A stretch of DNA of 46,929 nt from Acidimicrobiaceae bacterium (GTDB lineage: Bacteria > Actinomycetota > Acidimicrobiia > Acidimicrobiales > RAAP-2). The DNA lies in the NCBI GenBank assembly GCA_003133665.1, contig PKYK01000050.1, positions 1-46,929 on the forward strand, in the 5' to 3' direction. The notes under the pieces were generated by a model. It did not search any database and was not told the DNA's origin. It was given only the letters and a program-made list of their open reading frames with translations. Shown here piece by piece: positions 24,863 to 33,688 of this stretch. The translations under genes and the position numbers were made by a program. Every line of letters starts with the position of its first letter. Position 1 is the first letter of the stretch.

Positions 24863-25582
24863 TTAAGGTGCCTTAAACGTAATAGGCGCCACCGCCGAGT
24901 CACCACCGCCTGCGTTACCGGCACTGATTGCGCACGCATTGAGATTCGATGTCGTCGTGCCGCAGGCGCCGTTGCCGATCGCGCCGGTGACAACGTTGAA
25001 ATTGGTCGACGGGAGTACCCCTGCGGCATTGATCGTCACCGGGGTGGCAGTCGCAATGTCGCACCCGCTCTGCCCGTTGGCGTTCCCCAGGCACTCCACC
25101 AAGTACACCACGTCATTTGGGGTGAAACCCGTGCCGGACACCACCACCGTCTGACCCTTCGTCAGGTTTACGGAGGGATTCACTACCAACTTGGGTGACG
25201 TCGTGGTTGGAGCCTTGGGTGTGACCTTGTTCGAAGCCTTCGATCTCGGACCAGTCCCGACCCTATTCTTGGCAACGACCGTGAACGTATACGCAGTTCC
25301 GTTCTTGAGGCGCAAAACGGTGCACTTCGTTGCCCTGGTGGCACACGTCTTGCCAGTCGGGTGCGAGGTTACAACGTAACTCCTAATCGCGGCGCCCCCG
25401 TTGGATGAAGGCTTCGACCATCTCACGGTTGCGGATGCGTTGCCAGCGGTTGCGTGAACCGACCGAGGAGCGGTGGGATGTGAAATCTTACCCGTCGCGC
25501 CTGCCGGCATCGCCACCGCCAGGGTGAGTGCCGCGAGAATTGAACCGATTGCCGCCGAATACTGCCAATGATTCTTGTTCAT
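24863..25582 (-). CDS. Secreted protein with fibronectin III and neocarzinostatin-like domains
   Basis: 239 residues from ATG 25582 (a GTG one codon upstream could also serve). A signal peptide ends near AGA at 30. An FnIII domain spans about 37-125, with PTAPRSVHAT at its start, VRWSKPSSNGGAAIRSYVV and YTFTVVAKNRVGTG. After a Thr/Pro linker, residues 134-240 read like the neocarzinostatin family: VNLTKGQTVVVSGTGFTPND, a cysteine pair ten residues apart, then the ATAAGVLP-like strand and GDSAVAPITF. A second cysteine pair follows. In streptomycetes this Ig-like fold binds enediyne chromophores, but many family members bind none. No enediyne genes are here. Surface display or ligand binding is the reasonable reading. 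Its base composition is lower in GC than its neighbours. Confidence 0.72.
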   Translation of the reverse strand: MNKNHWQYSAAIGSILAALTLAVAMPAGATGKISHPTAPRSVHATAGNASATVRWSKPSSNGGAAIRSYVVTSHPTGKTCATRATKCTVLRLKNGTAYTFTVVAKNRVGTGPRSKASNKVTPKAPTTTSPKLVVNPSVNLTKGQTVVVSGTGFTPNDVVYLVECLGNANGQSGCDIATATPVTINAAGVLPSTNFNVVTGAIGNGACGTTTSNLNACAISAGNAGGGDSAVAPITFKAP

Positions 25583-26158
25583 CACGATGTCTCATTTCCT
25601 TTGGCCACTAAGCCCGGTCTAGTCGATTCACACAGGTCTTGGACGCCGTGGACGAGTTGGCGGCGACCTGCTGGGTGGGCGACGAGCGACGCGAAAGGGC
25701 TCAAGATCACGATCGCACGCGTCACGTGAACCTTCGAAGCCAGCGCACTCAGACTGGGCCGCGAACGGAGGACATATCCAGTTCTACCGGTCCACTGTGA
25801 CGGTAGAAAGGAAAATGTCTCGCCCCTCTTCCACTCCTCGATCGAATTCCGACGATCGTAAATCCCACCGCTCTTCCCACGGACCGGTGCGACCACCGGA
25901 CCAATCCGACCGATTGCATCCCTTTCCTAATCCACCCCAAGGGGCCGGGATGATTCCGCGCATGCTGAATCCCTGATCAAGGCGGACTCAGCATTTCCGA
26001 TCAACATGGTGTCGGCCGACTTGCAACCCAGGACACTTGGCAACTTCATGTCTGGCTGTTCAGTCTCGCTCGCGGACGCGTTCGCAGAGGATTCCGTCTT
26101 CCACATGAACCGAACCTCAATAGAGAACTCCTCCGTCGCTCGTGCACTAGTGACGGGA
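25583..26158. other. Gene-poor region, about 575 bp
   Basis: It contains the promoter of the secreted FnIII gene on its left and a hairpin (25962-25994) on its right. Two minus-strand reading frames (25582-25896, 104 codons; 25927-26172, 81 codons) exist but show no recognisable motif or clear ribosome-binding site. The second overlaps the PemK-like gene end by 14 bp. I see no supported gene. Confidence 0.35.
25962..25994 (-). terminator. Inverted repeat downstream of the PemK-like gene
   Basis: ATGCTGAATCC (25962-25972) and GGACTCAGCAT (25984-25994) are inverted with one mismatch around an 11-nt loop. It lies about 165 bp beyond the gene stop. There is no U-tract. Confidence 0.3.
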
Positions 26159-27190
26159 TTAGGAAAGTCCATTCCATTCTGCGTCTGTTAGGCGACCAAG
26201 ACGCAACGACTCACCGAGTGCCCCATTCGTGACGACAACTCGCTCAACATCTAAGTAGGAGACATGATCCAGTCCCAGGCGACGCCACGGTGAAAAGAGA
26301 ACTCGAGTCACTGCCGGATTTGAGTAGATTCCGCGTACCAAGATTCCGTCTTCGGATGCAGCGACCACCAAAGCGGGACGCCCTTTGGCTCGCTGTTCCG
26401 GGATTACTGGGTCAACGGAGTCGAAGGGGACCTCGGCAATGACCACTGCACCAACCAGTGGATGATCAGTGCTGAACTCATCCAGTTCGGCCGGTGTCAA
26501 TATCACTTGCCGTCGCCCAATTGCAGTTACGAGTTCTTCTTTTGGAGCAACGGTCGATGGAGTGGCGGCAACTTTCGCCTCGTGTCCTTTGACCTTGGAT
26601 GGTCGAGGAGGTCGAGTGGGAGCCGTGCCGTTCTTGCTCTTCTTGGATTCCCGCTCAGCTTCACGACGCGCGCGTCGCTGGTCTCGAATGTCGGGGTCAA
26701 CTTCCTTTGGAGTCAGCAATGAAGATGGAAACTCAATCTCTGGAAGCTGAGGCAACTCGAGGTCCGGACGTTCTTCAAGAAGTCGTCGACAATGTGGTGA
26801 CGCCGGGAACTCCTCACCGATGGCGAATGTCAGCAGTGCCACAATGTCATCGTTCGAAGAGCCCTTGGCGAGAAGCTGGTCAACCGCACCGGCCAGTTGT
26901 TCGTAAGTCGGCGAATCGGCGTGATCACCAAGTTCTTGAATGACTTGTTCCAGGGGAGACATCGCCAGCAACTCGAGCAAAGCCTTCACCGCCGCCAATG
27001 GTGCCGATACCGCGAAGCTCGCCACGTCTCGGCGTTGCTGCAAACTGCGGAGCGGCATACCAACGACCGCGCTGATCTTCCCGCTACCGCGGAGGTTAAG
27101 CGTGTCGACAGCGGCCAACACGGTCGCATCGTTGATTTTCAGCAGGCCTCGGCGGACGTACTCGGCCGGACTACTTGAACTGGTGGACAT
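26159..27190 (-). CDS. Helical protein with C-terminal PemK/MazF-like domain
   Basis: 343 residues, not a recognised family as a whole. Residues 1-140 are predicted mostly helical (LAAVKALLELLAMSPLEQVI). Residues 165-215 are a charged linker rich in Arg, Lys and Pro. Residues about 246-343 resemble PemK/MazF-type beta barrels: GAVVIAEVPFDSVDP, the KGRPALVVAASEDGILV block, SYLDVERVVV and the ending LGRLTDAEWNGL, as in PemK-like proteins. Conventional toxins are about 110 residues with a small antitoxin gene next door; neither holds here, so toxin activity is doubtful. ATG 27190 has AGGAG just three bases upstream. It begins 6 bp after the acyl-CoA dehydrogenase stop, so it probably ends that operon. 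Confidence 0.55.
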   Translation of the reverse strand: MSTSSSSPAEYVRRGLLKINDATVLAAVDTLNLRGSGKISAVVGMPLRSLQQRRDVASFAVSAPLAAVKALLELLAMSPLEQVIQELGDHADSPTYEQLAGAVDQLLAKGSSNDDIVALLTFAIGEEFPASPHCRRLLEERPDLELPQLPEIEFPSSLLTPKEVDPDIRDQRRARREAERESKKSKNGTAPTRPPRPSKVKGHEAKVAATPSTVAPKEELVTAIGRRQVILTPAELDEFSTDHPLVGAVVIAEVPFDSVDPVIPEQRAKGRPALVVAASEDGILVRGIYSNPAVTRVLFSPWRRLGLDHVSYLDVERVVVTNGALGESLRLGRLTDAEWNGLS

Positions 27191-27196
27191 GAACTC

Positions 27197-28339
27197 CTAC
27201 TTCAACAGGTGCTTGGCGACGACCACGCGCTGCACCTGATTGGTGCCTTCGTAGATCTGGGTGATCTTGGCGTCGCGCATGAAGCGCTCGACCGGGAATT
27301 CCTTCGTGAAGCCGTAGCCACCGAGCAACTGCACGGCGTCGGTGGCGACGCTCATCGCGGTGTCGGACGCGAACGACTTCGCGGCGGCCCCGAGGTAACT
27401 CAGCTGGTTGTCCGGATCGCCCGCGTCGATCGTGGCGCACGCGCGGTACACGAGGGCCCGGGCCGCTTCAGTGCGGATCGCCATGTCGGCCAGCATGAAG
27501 CGCAGACCCTGGAGTTCGCTGATCGGCGCGCCGAAGGCCTTGCGACCCTTCATGTAGTTCCCGGCGAAGTCGATGGCCCCCTGGGCGATGCCGACGGCCT
27601 GGGCCCCGATGGTCGGGCGGGACCGGTCCAGCGTGTGCATGGCGATCTTGAAGCCCTCGCCCTCCTCGCCGATGCGGTGCGTGGCCGGCACGCGCACGTC
27701 GCTGAAGACGACCTCACCGGTCGGCGACGCGCGCAGCCCCAGCTTGTCCTCGTGCTTGGGGAACTCGACGCCCCAGTCCTTCTCCACGAGGAAGCACGTG
27801 ATGCCGTGTCCGTGGGCCTCGGGATCGGTACTGGCGAAGACCGTGTAGGTCTCGGACACGCCGGAGTTGGTGATCCAGTACTTCGAACCGTTCAAGATGT
27901 AGTCGTCGCCGTCACGCACCGCGCGCGTGTGCATCGCCGCGACGTCGGATCCGGCGTCGGCCTCGGAAAGGCAGTAGCTGGCTTGGATCTCCCCGGTCGC
28001 GATGCGGGGCAGGTACATCTGCTTGATCGCCTCGGAGCCGAAGTTCATGATCGGCAGCATCCCCAACTTCGAGATCAGCATCGTCACCGACGTCGACGCG
28101 CAGGCCCGGGCGATCTCCTCGGCCATGATCGCCTGGGTGACCATGTCGGCCCCGGCTCCCCCGTAGGCCTCGGGCACCCAGAGGGCGGGCAGGTCCATCT
28201 CCACGCAGGCGTCAAAACTCAACTGCGGGTAGATCTGTTCGCGGTCGTAGTGGGCGGCGTGCGGCTCGATGCGCTCGTCGACGAAGGCGTGCATCACGTC
28301 GCGGAAGGCCCGTTGCTCTTCGTTGAGGTCAAAGCTCAT
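27197..28339 (-). CDS. Acyl-CoA dehydrogenase (short/branched-chain type)
   Basis: 380 residues, the standard size. The FAD/substrate loop reads YCLSEADAGSDVAAM, followed by YILNGSKYWITNSG and LGLRASPTGEVVFSDVRVP. The catalytic base is Glu364 in IYEGTNQVQRVV, matching the short-chain and mycobacterial FadE position. The enzyme removes two hydrogens from an acyl-CoA and passes electrons to electron-transfer flavoprotein. Its place beside ilvE and leuB fits a branched-chain acyl-CoA substrate, but chain preference is not visible. It lies 23 bp after a hypothetical gene on the same strand. Confidence 0.9.
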   Translation of the reverse strand: MSFDLNEEQRAFRDVMHAFVDERIEPHAAHYDREQIYPQLSFDACVEMDLPALWVPEAYGGAGADMVTQAIMAEEIARACASTSVTMLISKLGMLPIMNFGSEAIKQMYLPRIATGEIQASYCLSEADAGSDVAAMHTRAVRDGDDYILNGSKYWITNSGVSETYTVFASTDPEAHGHGITCFLVEKDWGVEFPKHEDKLGLRASPTGEVVFSDVRVPATHRIGEEGEGFKIAMHTLDRSRPTIGAQAVGIAQGAIDFAGNYMKGRKAFGAPISELQGLRFMLADMAIRTEAARALVYRACATIDAGDPDNQLSYLGAAAKSFASDTAMSVATDAVQLLGGYGFTKEFPVERFMRDAKITQIYEGTNQVQRVVVAKHLLK

Positions 28340-28362
28340 GGTTGTTCCTAACAGTCCTTGTA

Positions 28363-28842
28363 CTAGTTCGAGGTGAACGTGGTGCCGTCGGGGCCGGGCA
28401 CCAACTGCGCGGACGTCACGGCGTCGACCAGGTGACGCTGGAGCACGTAGCTGTGCGCCAGCCCCGAGAACGGCGCCACGAGGTGGTGGTCCACGACCGG
28501 CGCGGTTCGCAGTCCGAACACGTCCATCGCCACGTGCACGTCGGCGAGCGTCGGACCGCGCCCGATCAGGCTGGCGCGCTTCTCGGCGACGAGCGCCACG
28601 CCGAGTTCAACGTCGTGTCGGTCGTGGTCGTGCTCGAAGGTCAGCTTGGCGATCTCGCGGTTGGCGATGGTGAGCGCGAATCCCCCACCGGGCGCCTGAG
28701 AGCCGAAACTCGCTCCGGTCGGCGGGTGCGCCGAGCGCTGGAGTCCGGCCTTCTGGGTTCGGCCGAGTTCGGGCGTCTCGGAGGGCGTGGTCGGACGGAC
28801 CTCGCCCGCGGCGGTAACGGGCAAGAAAGTGGGTTGGGTCAC
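28363..28842 (-). CDS. Conserved hypothetical protein in the leuB-ilvE operon
   Basis: 159 residues, GTG start; I do not recognise the family. There is no signal peptide or membrane helix. The N-terminal 50 residues look disordered (rich in Pro, Thr and Gly). The rest alternates helices and strands: IANREIAKLTFEHDHDRHDVE, LVAEKRASLIGRGPTLADVHVAMDVFGL and VLQRHLVDAVTSAQLV. Several His and Asp residues cluster in FEHDHDRHD, but no metal site can be claimed. It sits 27 bp after ilvE and 23 bp before the acyl-CoA dehydrogenase gene, so is probably co-transcribed. Confidence 0.7.
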   Translation of the reverse strand: MTQPTFLPVTAAGEVRPTTPSETPELGRTQKAGLQRSAHPPTGASFGSQAPGGGFALTIANREIAKLTFEHDHDRHDVELGVALVAEKRASLIGRGPTLADVHVAMDVFGLRTAPVVDHHLVAPFSGLAHSYVLQRHLVDAVTSAQLVPGPDGTTFTSN

Positions 28843-28869
28843 TACTCGAGACTACCGCCCGGTAACGAC

Positions 28870-29796
28870 CTAGATCCTCGTCAGCCAGCTTTCGTACTCG
28901 GGTAGTTCGCCGCGAACGGCTTGGAAGTACGTCGCCTGGATGGCCTTGGTGATGTGACCGGGGGTGCCGTCGCCGACGACGCGGTCATCGACCGATCCGA
29001 TGGGCACGACCTCAGCGGCGGTGCCGGTGAGAAAGGCCTCGTCGGCGATGTAGAGGTCGTCGCGTCGCAGGGCCTCGAAGCTGACCGAGTAGCCCAGGTC
29101 GTTGGCGATCTTCACGATGCTCGACAGGGTGATGCCGCGCAGGGCCCCCGCCTCGGACGGCGGAGGGCTGATGAGCGCGCCATCGCGCACGATGAACAGG
29201 TTCTCGCCGGTGCACTCGCTGACGCGCCCGTCGGGACCCAGCATGATGGCTTCGTCGTAGCCGGCGTTGATCGCTTCGACCTTGGCGAGGCTGGAGTTGA
29301 CGTAGCCGCCGTTGGTCTTGGACGCCGTGGGCATGGCGTTGGGGCTGTGGCGCATCCACGACGAGATCTTCATCTTGACGCCGTTCTCCAGACCCGCGTC
29401 GCCGAGGTACGCGCCCCAGGGCCACGCCGCCATCGCGACGTTGACCGGCGCGAGGAGCGGGTTGACGCCCATCTCGCCGTAGCCGAGGTAGACGATCGGG
29501 CGCAGGTAGCAGCCCTCGGTGAGGTCGTTCACCCGAACGACCTCGACGGCCGCGTCGCAGAGCTCCTGGAGGTTGTACGGCACGTCGATCATCAGGATCT
29601 TGCAGCTGCGCAGCAGTCGCTGCATGTGCTCGTGCAGGCGGAAGATGGCGACGCCCGTCGGCGTCTTGTACGCCCGGATGCCCTCGAACGCGCCCGTGCC
29701 GTAGTGCAGGGTGTGGGTGAGTACGTGGACCTGCGCCTTGTCCCAGGCGACGAGGCTTCCGTCCATCCAGATCTTCTTCGTGGGAGTGATAGGCAT
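28870..29796 (-). CDS. ilvE: Branched-chain amino acid aminotransferase
   Basis: 308 residues, fold type IV PLP aminotransferase. IlvE transfers the amino group between glutamate and the 2-oxo acids of leucine, isoleucine and valine. HTLHYGTGAFEGIRAY is the classic N-terminal motif. The PLP lysine is Lys160 (TASKTNGGYVNSSL), the same number as in E. coli. The C-terminal EAFLTGTAAEVVPIGSVDDR and the GRVSECTGENLF block are family signatures. The ATG directly abuts the leuB stop with no gap, so translation is coupled. It completes leucine synthesis with leuB and the divergent leuCD. Confidence 0.96.
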   Translation of the reverse strand: MPITPTKKIWMDGSLVAWDKAQVHVLTHTLHYGTGAFEGIRAYKTPTGVAIFRLHEHMQRLLRSCKILMIDVPYNLQELCDAAVEVVRVNDLTEGCYLRPIVYLGYGEMGVNPLLAPVNVAMAAWPWGAYLGDAGLENGVKMKISSWMRHSPNAMPTASKTNGGYVNSSLAKVEAINAGYDEAIMLGPDGRVSECTGENLFIVRDGALISPPPSEAGALRGITLSSIVKIANDLGYSVSFEALRRDDLYIADEAFLTGTAAEVVPIGSVDDRVVGDGTPGHITKAIQATYFQAVRGELPEYESWLTRI

Positions 29797-30819
29797 CTAC
29801 AACCTCTCTAGTAGTTCTCGGGTGACGCCGGCCGTGCCGAGCGCGGTGACGTCCCCGTCAAAGTCTGCCACCGCCCGCGCGATGCGAGCGGCGGCGTCGG
29901 TTTCACCCAGGTGCTCGAGCATCAGTACTGCGGAGGAGACGGCCGCCAGGGGGTTGGCCCTGCCGGTGCCGACGATATCGTGGGCGGCCCCGTGGACCGG
30001 TTCGAACAGCGACGCGCCGGTGCGAGCGGGATTGAGGTTGGCGCTCGCCGCGTAGCCGATCCCCCCGGTGACCGCTCCGGCCAGGTCCGAGAGGATGTCG
30101 CCGAAGAGGTTGTCGGTCACGATGACGCCGTAACGCTTCGGACTCTCCACCAGGTAGATGCACGCGGCGTCCACGTGGTTGTAGTCGACCTCGACGCCCG
30201 CGAACTCGGATCCGACCTCGCCCACCACCCGCGACCAGAGGTCCCCGGCGAAGGTCAGCACGTTGGTCTTGTGCACGAGGGTCAACTTGGGCTTGGCCAA
30301 CGCCGCCGCGCGCTCGAAGGCGTAGCGGACGCACCGCTCGACGCCGAAGCGGGTGTTGACCGACCCCTGCGTCGCGACCTCGTGGGGCGTGCCGTAGCGG
30401 AGCACTCCCCCTTCGCCGGCGTAGGGTCCCTCGGTGTTCTCGCGCACGATCGCGAACTCGCAGCCCTCGGCAAGCGATCCGGGCACGCCGCGAAAGGGCC
30501 GGTAGTTGATGTAGAGGTCGAGCCCGAAGCGCATGCGCAGCAGCAGTCCGCGCTCGAGCACGCCGCCGGGGATCCGCGTGTCGCCGATCGCCGGGCCGAC
30601 GGCGCCGAGCAGGATCGCGTCGAAGCCGCGCAGCTGTTCGAGCGTGGCGTCGTCCATCACGAAGCCGTCGCGCAGGTAACGGGCCGCTCCCAGGTCGAAG
30701 GGGGTCGTCGCGACCGACACGCCGGCGGCCCGCACGACCTCCAGGGCGGCCTCGGTGACCTCGGGTCCGATACCGTCGCCGCCGAGCACGGCGACGCGGT
30801 ACGTACGCTGGTTACTCAT
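29797..30819 (-). CDS. leuB: 3-isopropylmalate dehydrogenase
   Basis: 340 residues. LeuB oxidatively decarboxylates 3-isopropylmalate in leucine synthesis. VAVLGGDGIGPEV opens the protein. IVRENTEGPYAGEGG is the substrate and metal-binding block, and VTDNLFGDILSDLAGA carries the conserved Asp ligands. FEPVHGAAHDIVGTGRANP is the NAD site. Tartrate and homoisocitrate dehydrogenases are similar, but the leuCD neighbours decide the role. ATG 30819 has AGGAGG eight bases upstream; the frame continues further upstream but lacks such support. It heads the operon running through ilvE to the PemK-like gene. Confidence 0.95.
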   Translation of the reverse strand: MSNQRTYRVAVLGGDGIGPEVTEAALEVVRAAGVSVATTPFDLGAARYLRDGFVMDDATLEQLRGFDAILLGAVGPAIGDTRIPGGVLERGLLLRMRFGLDLYINYRPFRGVPGSLAEGCEFAIVRENTEGPYAGEGGVLRYGTPHEVATQGSVNTRFGVERCVRYAFERAAALAKPKLTLVHKTNVLTFAGDLWSRVVGEVGSEFAGVEVDYNHVDAACIYLVESPKRYGVIVTDNLFGDILSDLAGAVTGGIGYAASANLNPARTGASLFEPVHGAAHDIVGTGRANPLAAVSSAVLMLEHLGETDAAARIARAVADFDGDVTALGTAGVTRELLERL

Positions 30820-30939
30820 GATGAGGGCCTCCTGTGGTTGCTCTAGTTTGCTCGCCCGCGCACCCGAGGGGCAAACCCACGACGAGAACGTCACCCGGCC
30901 CGGTAGAATTGGTGCTTCTCCAATAGTTGAGGTATCGGC
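30820..30939. promoter_or_regulatory. Divergent promoter region between leuB and greA
   Basis: The 120-bp gap must hold promoters in both directions. TAGAAT at 30904-30909 is a good -10 candidate for greA, 31 bases before its ATG. No matching -35 is obvious. No leader peptide or T-box was seen. Confidence 0.45.
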
Positions 30940-31416
30940 ATGGCCGGCGAAATTCACCGCATTACCCAAGAGACACTCGAAAAGCTCAAGGCCGAGTACC
31001 ACCACCTCACGACCATCGGCCGCACCGAGATCGCCCGCGTCATCGAATCGGCCCGCCTGCTGGGCGACCTCTCGGAGAACGGCGACTACCACGCCGCGAA
31101 GGACGACCAGGGCAAGATGGAGTCGCGGATCCGCCAGATCGACAACGTGATCCGCAACCACGAGATCGTGGCGCGCGACTCCAACGCCGACCTGGTCCAG
31201 CACGCCTCCATCGTGCGGGTCGTCTACGAGGGTGACGCCGAAGACGATTTCCACGAGTTCTTCATCGGATCCATCGAGGAGAAGCCCGAGGGCGTCCTCG
31301 TCGCCTCGCCGACGTCACCACTCGGCAACGCCTTGCTCAACCACTCCATCGGCGAGGTCGTGGAGTACGAGGCGCCGTCGGGCGTGCTGCGCGTCAAGAT
31401 CGTCGGACTTCGCTGA
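30940..31416 (+). CDS. greA: Transcription elongation factor GreA
   Basis: 158 residues, full length. GreA binds RNA polymerase through the secondary channel and stimulates transcript cleavage in backtracked complexes. An N-terminal coiled coil (about 8-75) carries the acidic tip LLGDLSENGDYHAAKDDQ, whose Asp and Glu coordinate Mg2+. A C-terminal FKBP-like domain ends VVEYEAPSGVLRVKIVGL. The usual SENADYHAA reads SENGDYHAA. The stop is followed after 3 bp by the leuC start, so greA is likely co-transcribed with leuCD, an unusual pairing. Confidence 0.95.
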   Translation: MAGEIHRITQETLEKLKAEYHHLTTIGRTEIARVIESARLLGDLSENGDYHAAKDDQGKMESRIRQIDNVIRNHEIVARDSNADLVQHASIVRVVYEGDAEDDFHEFFIGSIEEKPEGVLVASPTSPLGNALLNHSIGEVVEYEAPSGVLRVKIVGLR

Positions 31417-31419
31417 GCC

Positions 31420-32826
31420 GTGGCACCTCGCACGCTCTACGAGAAGATCTGGGGCGAGCACGTCGTCGCGTCACCCGAGGGTGAGCCGACCCTCATCTAC
31501 ATCGACCTGCATCTGGTGCACGAGGTCACGAGCCCCCAGGCCTTCGACGGCCTTCGACTGAACCACCGCACCGTCCGCCGTCCCGATCTCACCTTGGCGA
31601 CCGCCGACCACAACGTGCCCACCGATCCGATCTCCACACCGGTGCACGATCCGGTGTCGCGTCGCCAGCTCGAAGCCCTGGACGAGAACTGCAAGGAGTT
31701 CGGCATCACGCTGTTCCCGCGCGGTCACGAGAACCAGGGCATCGTCCACATCATCGGGCCCGAGCTCGGGGTGACCCAGCCGGGCATGACGATCGTCTGT
31801 GGCGACTCGCACACCTCGACCCACGGCGCCTTCGGCGCCCTGGCCTTCGGCATCGGCACCAGCGAGGTCGAGCACGTGCTGGCGACCCAGACGCTCCCCC
31901 AGCAGCAAGCCAAGACCATGGCCGTCACGATCGAAGGCCCAGCCCCGGTCGGCGTGAGCGCGAAGGACCTCGTGCTCGCCATCGTCGCTCGCCTCGGCAC
32001 CGGCGGCGGCGCCGGCTACGTCATCGAATACCGCGGCGAGGCGATCCGCGACCTCTCGATGGAGGGCCGCATGACGGTCTGCAACATGAGCATCGAGGCC
32101 GGCGCGCGCGCCGGCCTCATCGCCGTCGACGACACGACCATTGACTACCTGCGCGGTCGCCCCGGCGTTCCCGAGGGCGAGGAGTTCGACGAGGCGGCCA
32201 CCCGTTGGCGCACGTTCGTCAGTGACGACGACGCCGTCTTTGACGCGGAACTGACCCTGCGGGCCGCCGACCTGGTGCCCTCGGTCACCTGGGGCACCAA
32301 CCCCGCGCAGGTGGTCGCCCTCGACGGCATCATTCCCTCGCCCGCCGACTTCACCGACCCCGACCAGCGAAACGCCACGGAGCGCTCGCTCGAGTACATG
32401 GGACTCGAGCCCGGGACCGCGGTGCGGTCGATCCCCGTCGACGTCGTGTTCATCGGCTCGTGCACCAACGCGAGGATCGAGGACCTGCGAGCGGCCGCCG
32501 TCGTCGCCAACGGACGCCGCGTCGCCGGGACCGTCCGGGCCCTGGTCGTTCCCGGTTCGCACCGCGTCAAGAAGCAGGCCGAGGAGGAGGGTCTCGACGC
32601 GATCTTCCGGGCCGCCGGCTTCGAGTGGCGCGAGCCCGGCTGCTCGATGTGTCTCGGCATGAATCCCGATCAGTTGAAGCCCGGTCAGCGCAGCGCGTCC
32701 ACGTCGAATCGGAACTTCGAAGGGCGCCAGGGCCGTGGGGGCCGCACCCACCTGGTCTCGCCGGCCATCGCCGCCGCGACGGCCATCAAGGGTCGCTTCG
32801 CCTCGCCCGATGAAGTGCTCGCATGA
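31420..32826 (+). CDS. leuC: 3-isopropylmalate dehydratase large subunit
   Basis: 468 residues of the aconitase superfamily. With LeuD it isomerises 2-isopropylmalate to 3-isopropylmalate. The three [4Fe-4S] cysteines are in [14 protein letters not shown] and [38 protein letters not shown] and [12 protein letters not shown] are family blocks, and [19 protein letters not shown] is the substrate-site signature. The GTG start lies 3 bp after the greA stop with only a weak ribosome-binding site, which fits translational coupling. It overlaps leuD by four bases (ATGA). Confidence 0.97.
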   Translation: MAPRTLYEKIWGEHVVASPEGEPTLIYIDLHLVHEVTSPQAFDGLRLNHRTVRRPDLTLATADHNVPTDPISTPVHDPVSRRQLEALDENCKEFGITLFPRGHENQGIVHIIGPELGVTQPGMTIVCGDSHTSTHGAFGALAFGIGTSEVEHVLATQTLPQQQAKTMAVTIEGPAPVGVSAKDLVLAIVARLGTGGGAGYVIEYRGEAIRDLSMEGRMTVCNMSIEAGARAGLIAVDDTTIDYLRGRPGVPEGEEFDEAATRWRTFVSDDDAVFDAELTLRAADLVPSVTWGTNPAQVVALDGIIPSPADFTDPDQRNATERSLEYMGLEPGTAVRSIPVDVVFIGSCTNARIEDLRAAAVVANGRRVAGTVRALVVPGSHRVKKQAEEEGLDAIFRAAGFEWREPGCSMCLGMNPDQLKPGQRSASTSNRNFEGRQGRGGRTHLVSPAIAAATAIKGRFASPDEVLA

Positions 32827-33443
32827 AGCCGGTACGGGTCATCGAAGGTCGCGCCGTCCCCCTCGAGCGCTCCGACGTCGACACCGACCAGATCATCCCG
32901 TCGGACTGGCTGAAGCGCGTCGAGCGCACCGGATTCGGCCGCGGACTCTTCAGCGAGTGGCGCGACGACCCCGAGTTCGTCCTCAACCAGCCGAACTACG
33001 TGGGCGCGACCATCCTGGTGGCCGGGCCCCGCTTCGGCACCGGTTCGTCCCGCGAGCACGCCGTCTGGGCCCTGATGGACTTCGGCTTCCAGGCGGTGGT
33101 CGCCCCCTCGTTCGGCGACATCTTTCGCAACAACTCCTCCAAGCAGGGGCTCGTCATCGTCGAGCTGCCGGCAGCCGACGTCGAGCAACTGACCCGACTC
33201 GTGAAGGACGACCCTTCGCTTCTCGTGGTGGTCGACGTCGATCACCTGCGCGTCGAGGTGCCCGAGACGGGCTGGCAGCGCACGTTCACCCTCGATCCCA
33301 TGACCCGCGAGCGACTGCTCAATGGCTGGGACGACATCGGGCTCACCATGCGCCGAGGCGCGGCCATTGCCGCCTACGAGGAGACCAGTGTCGCGCCGAG
33401 CCTGCACGGCCTCTTTGACGCCGAGGGCCACGTCGTTCACTAA
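32823..33443 (+). CDS. leuD: 3-isopropylmalate dehydratase small subunit
   Basis: 206 residues, full length. It carries the swivelling domain that completes the LeuCD active site. [20 protein letters not shown] is the N-terminal signature, with [14 protein letters not shown] as the substrate-binding loop and [14 protein letters not shown] downstream. The ATG overlaps the leuC stop as ATGA. It is the last gene of greA-leuC-leuD. A 245-bp gap with no visible gene separates it from the convergent cytochrome b gene. Confidence 0.97.
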   Translation: MKPVRVIEGRAVPLERSDVDTDQIIPSDWLKRVERTGFGRGLFSEWRDDPEFVLNQPNYVGATILVAGPRFGTGSSREHAVWALMDFGFQAVVAPSFGDIFRNNSSKQGLVIVELPAADVEQLTRLVKDDPSLLVVVDVDHLRVEVPETGWQRTFTLDPMTRERLLNGWDDIGLTMRRGAAIAAYEETSVAPSLHGLFDAEGHVVH

Positions 33444-33688
33444 CGAGATTGACGTGCGTCGGCGACCACTCCGCTCGCCTTCAGTCCACCGCAGCAACAG
33501 CGACGACCACGACTGACGCACCCGCCGATTCAAGCGCCAGGTCCCGGCGAAGGTGGTTGCGGTGAAGCGATTGCTCACCTTCGAGAAACTCGGCATGCTC
33601 GCCAACAACCGAATGCGATCTCATCGGCGCGTCCACTTTCAGGCCAGATACCACGCGTCCGGCGTCAGCGTCACCGAACCGCTCGACG

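Noticed and set aside
33454..33521. GTGCGTC / GACGCAC inverted repeat between leuD and the cytochrome b gene
   Set aside because: Short arms with a 54-nt loop; too weak to call a terminator.
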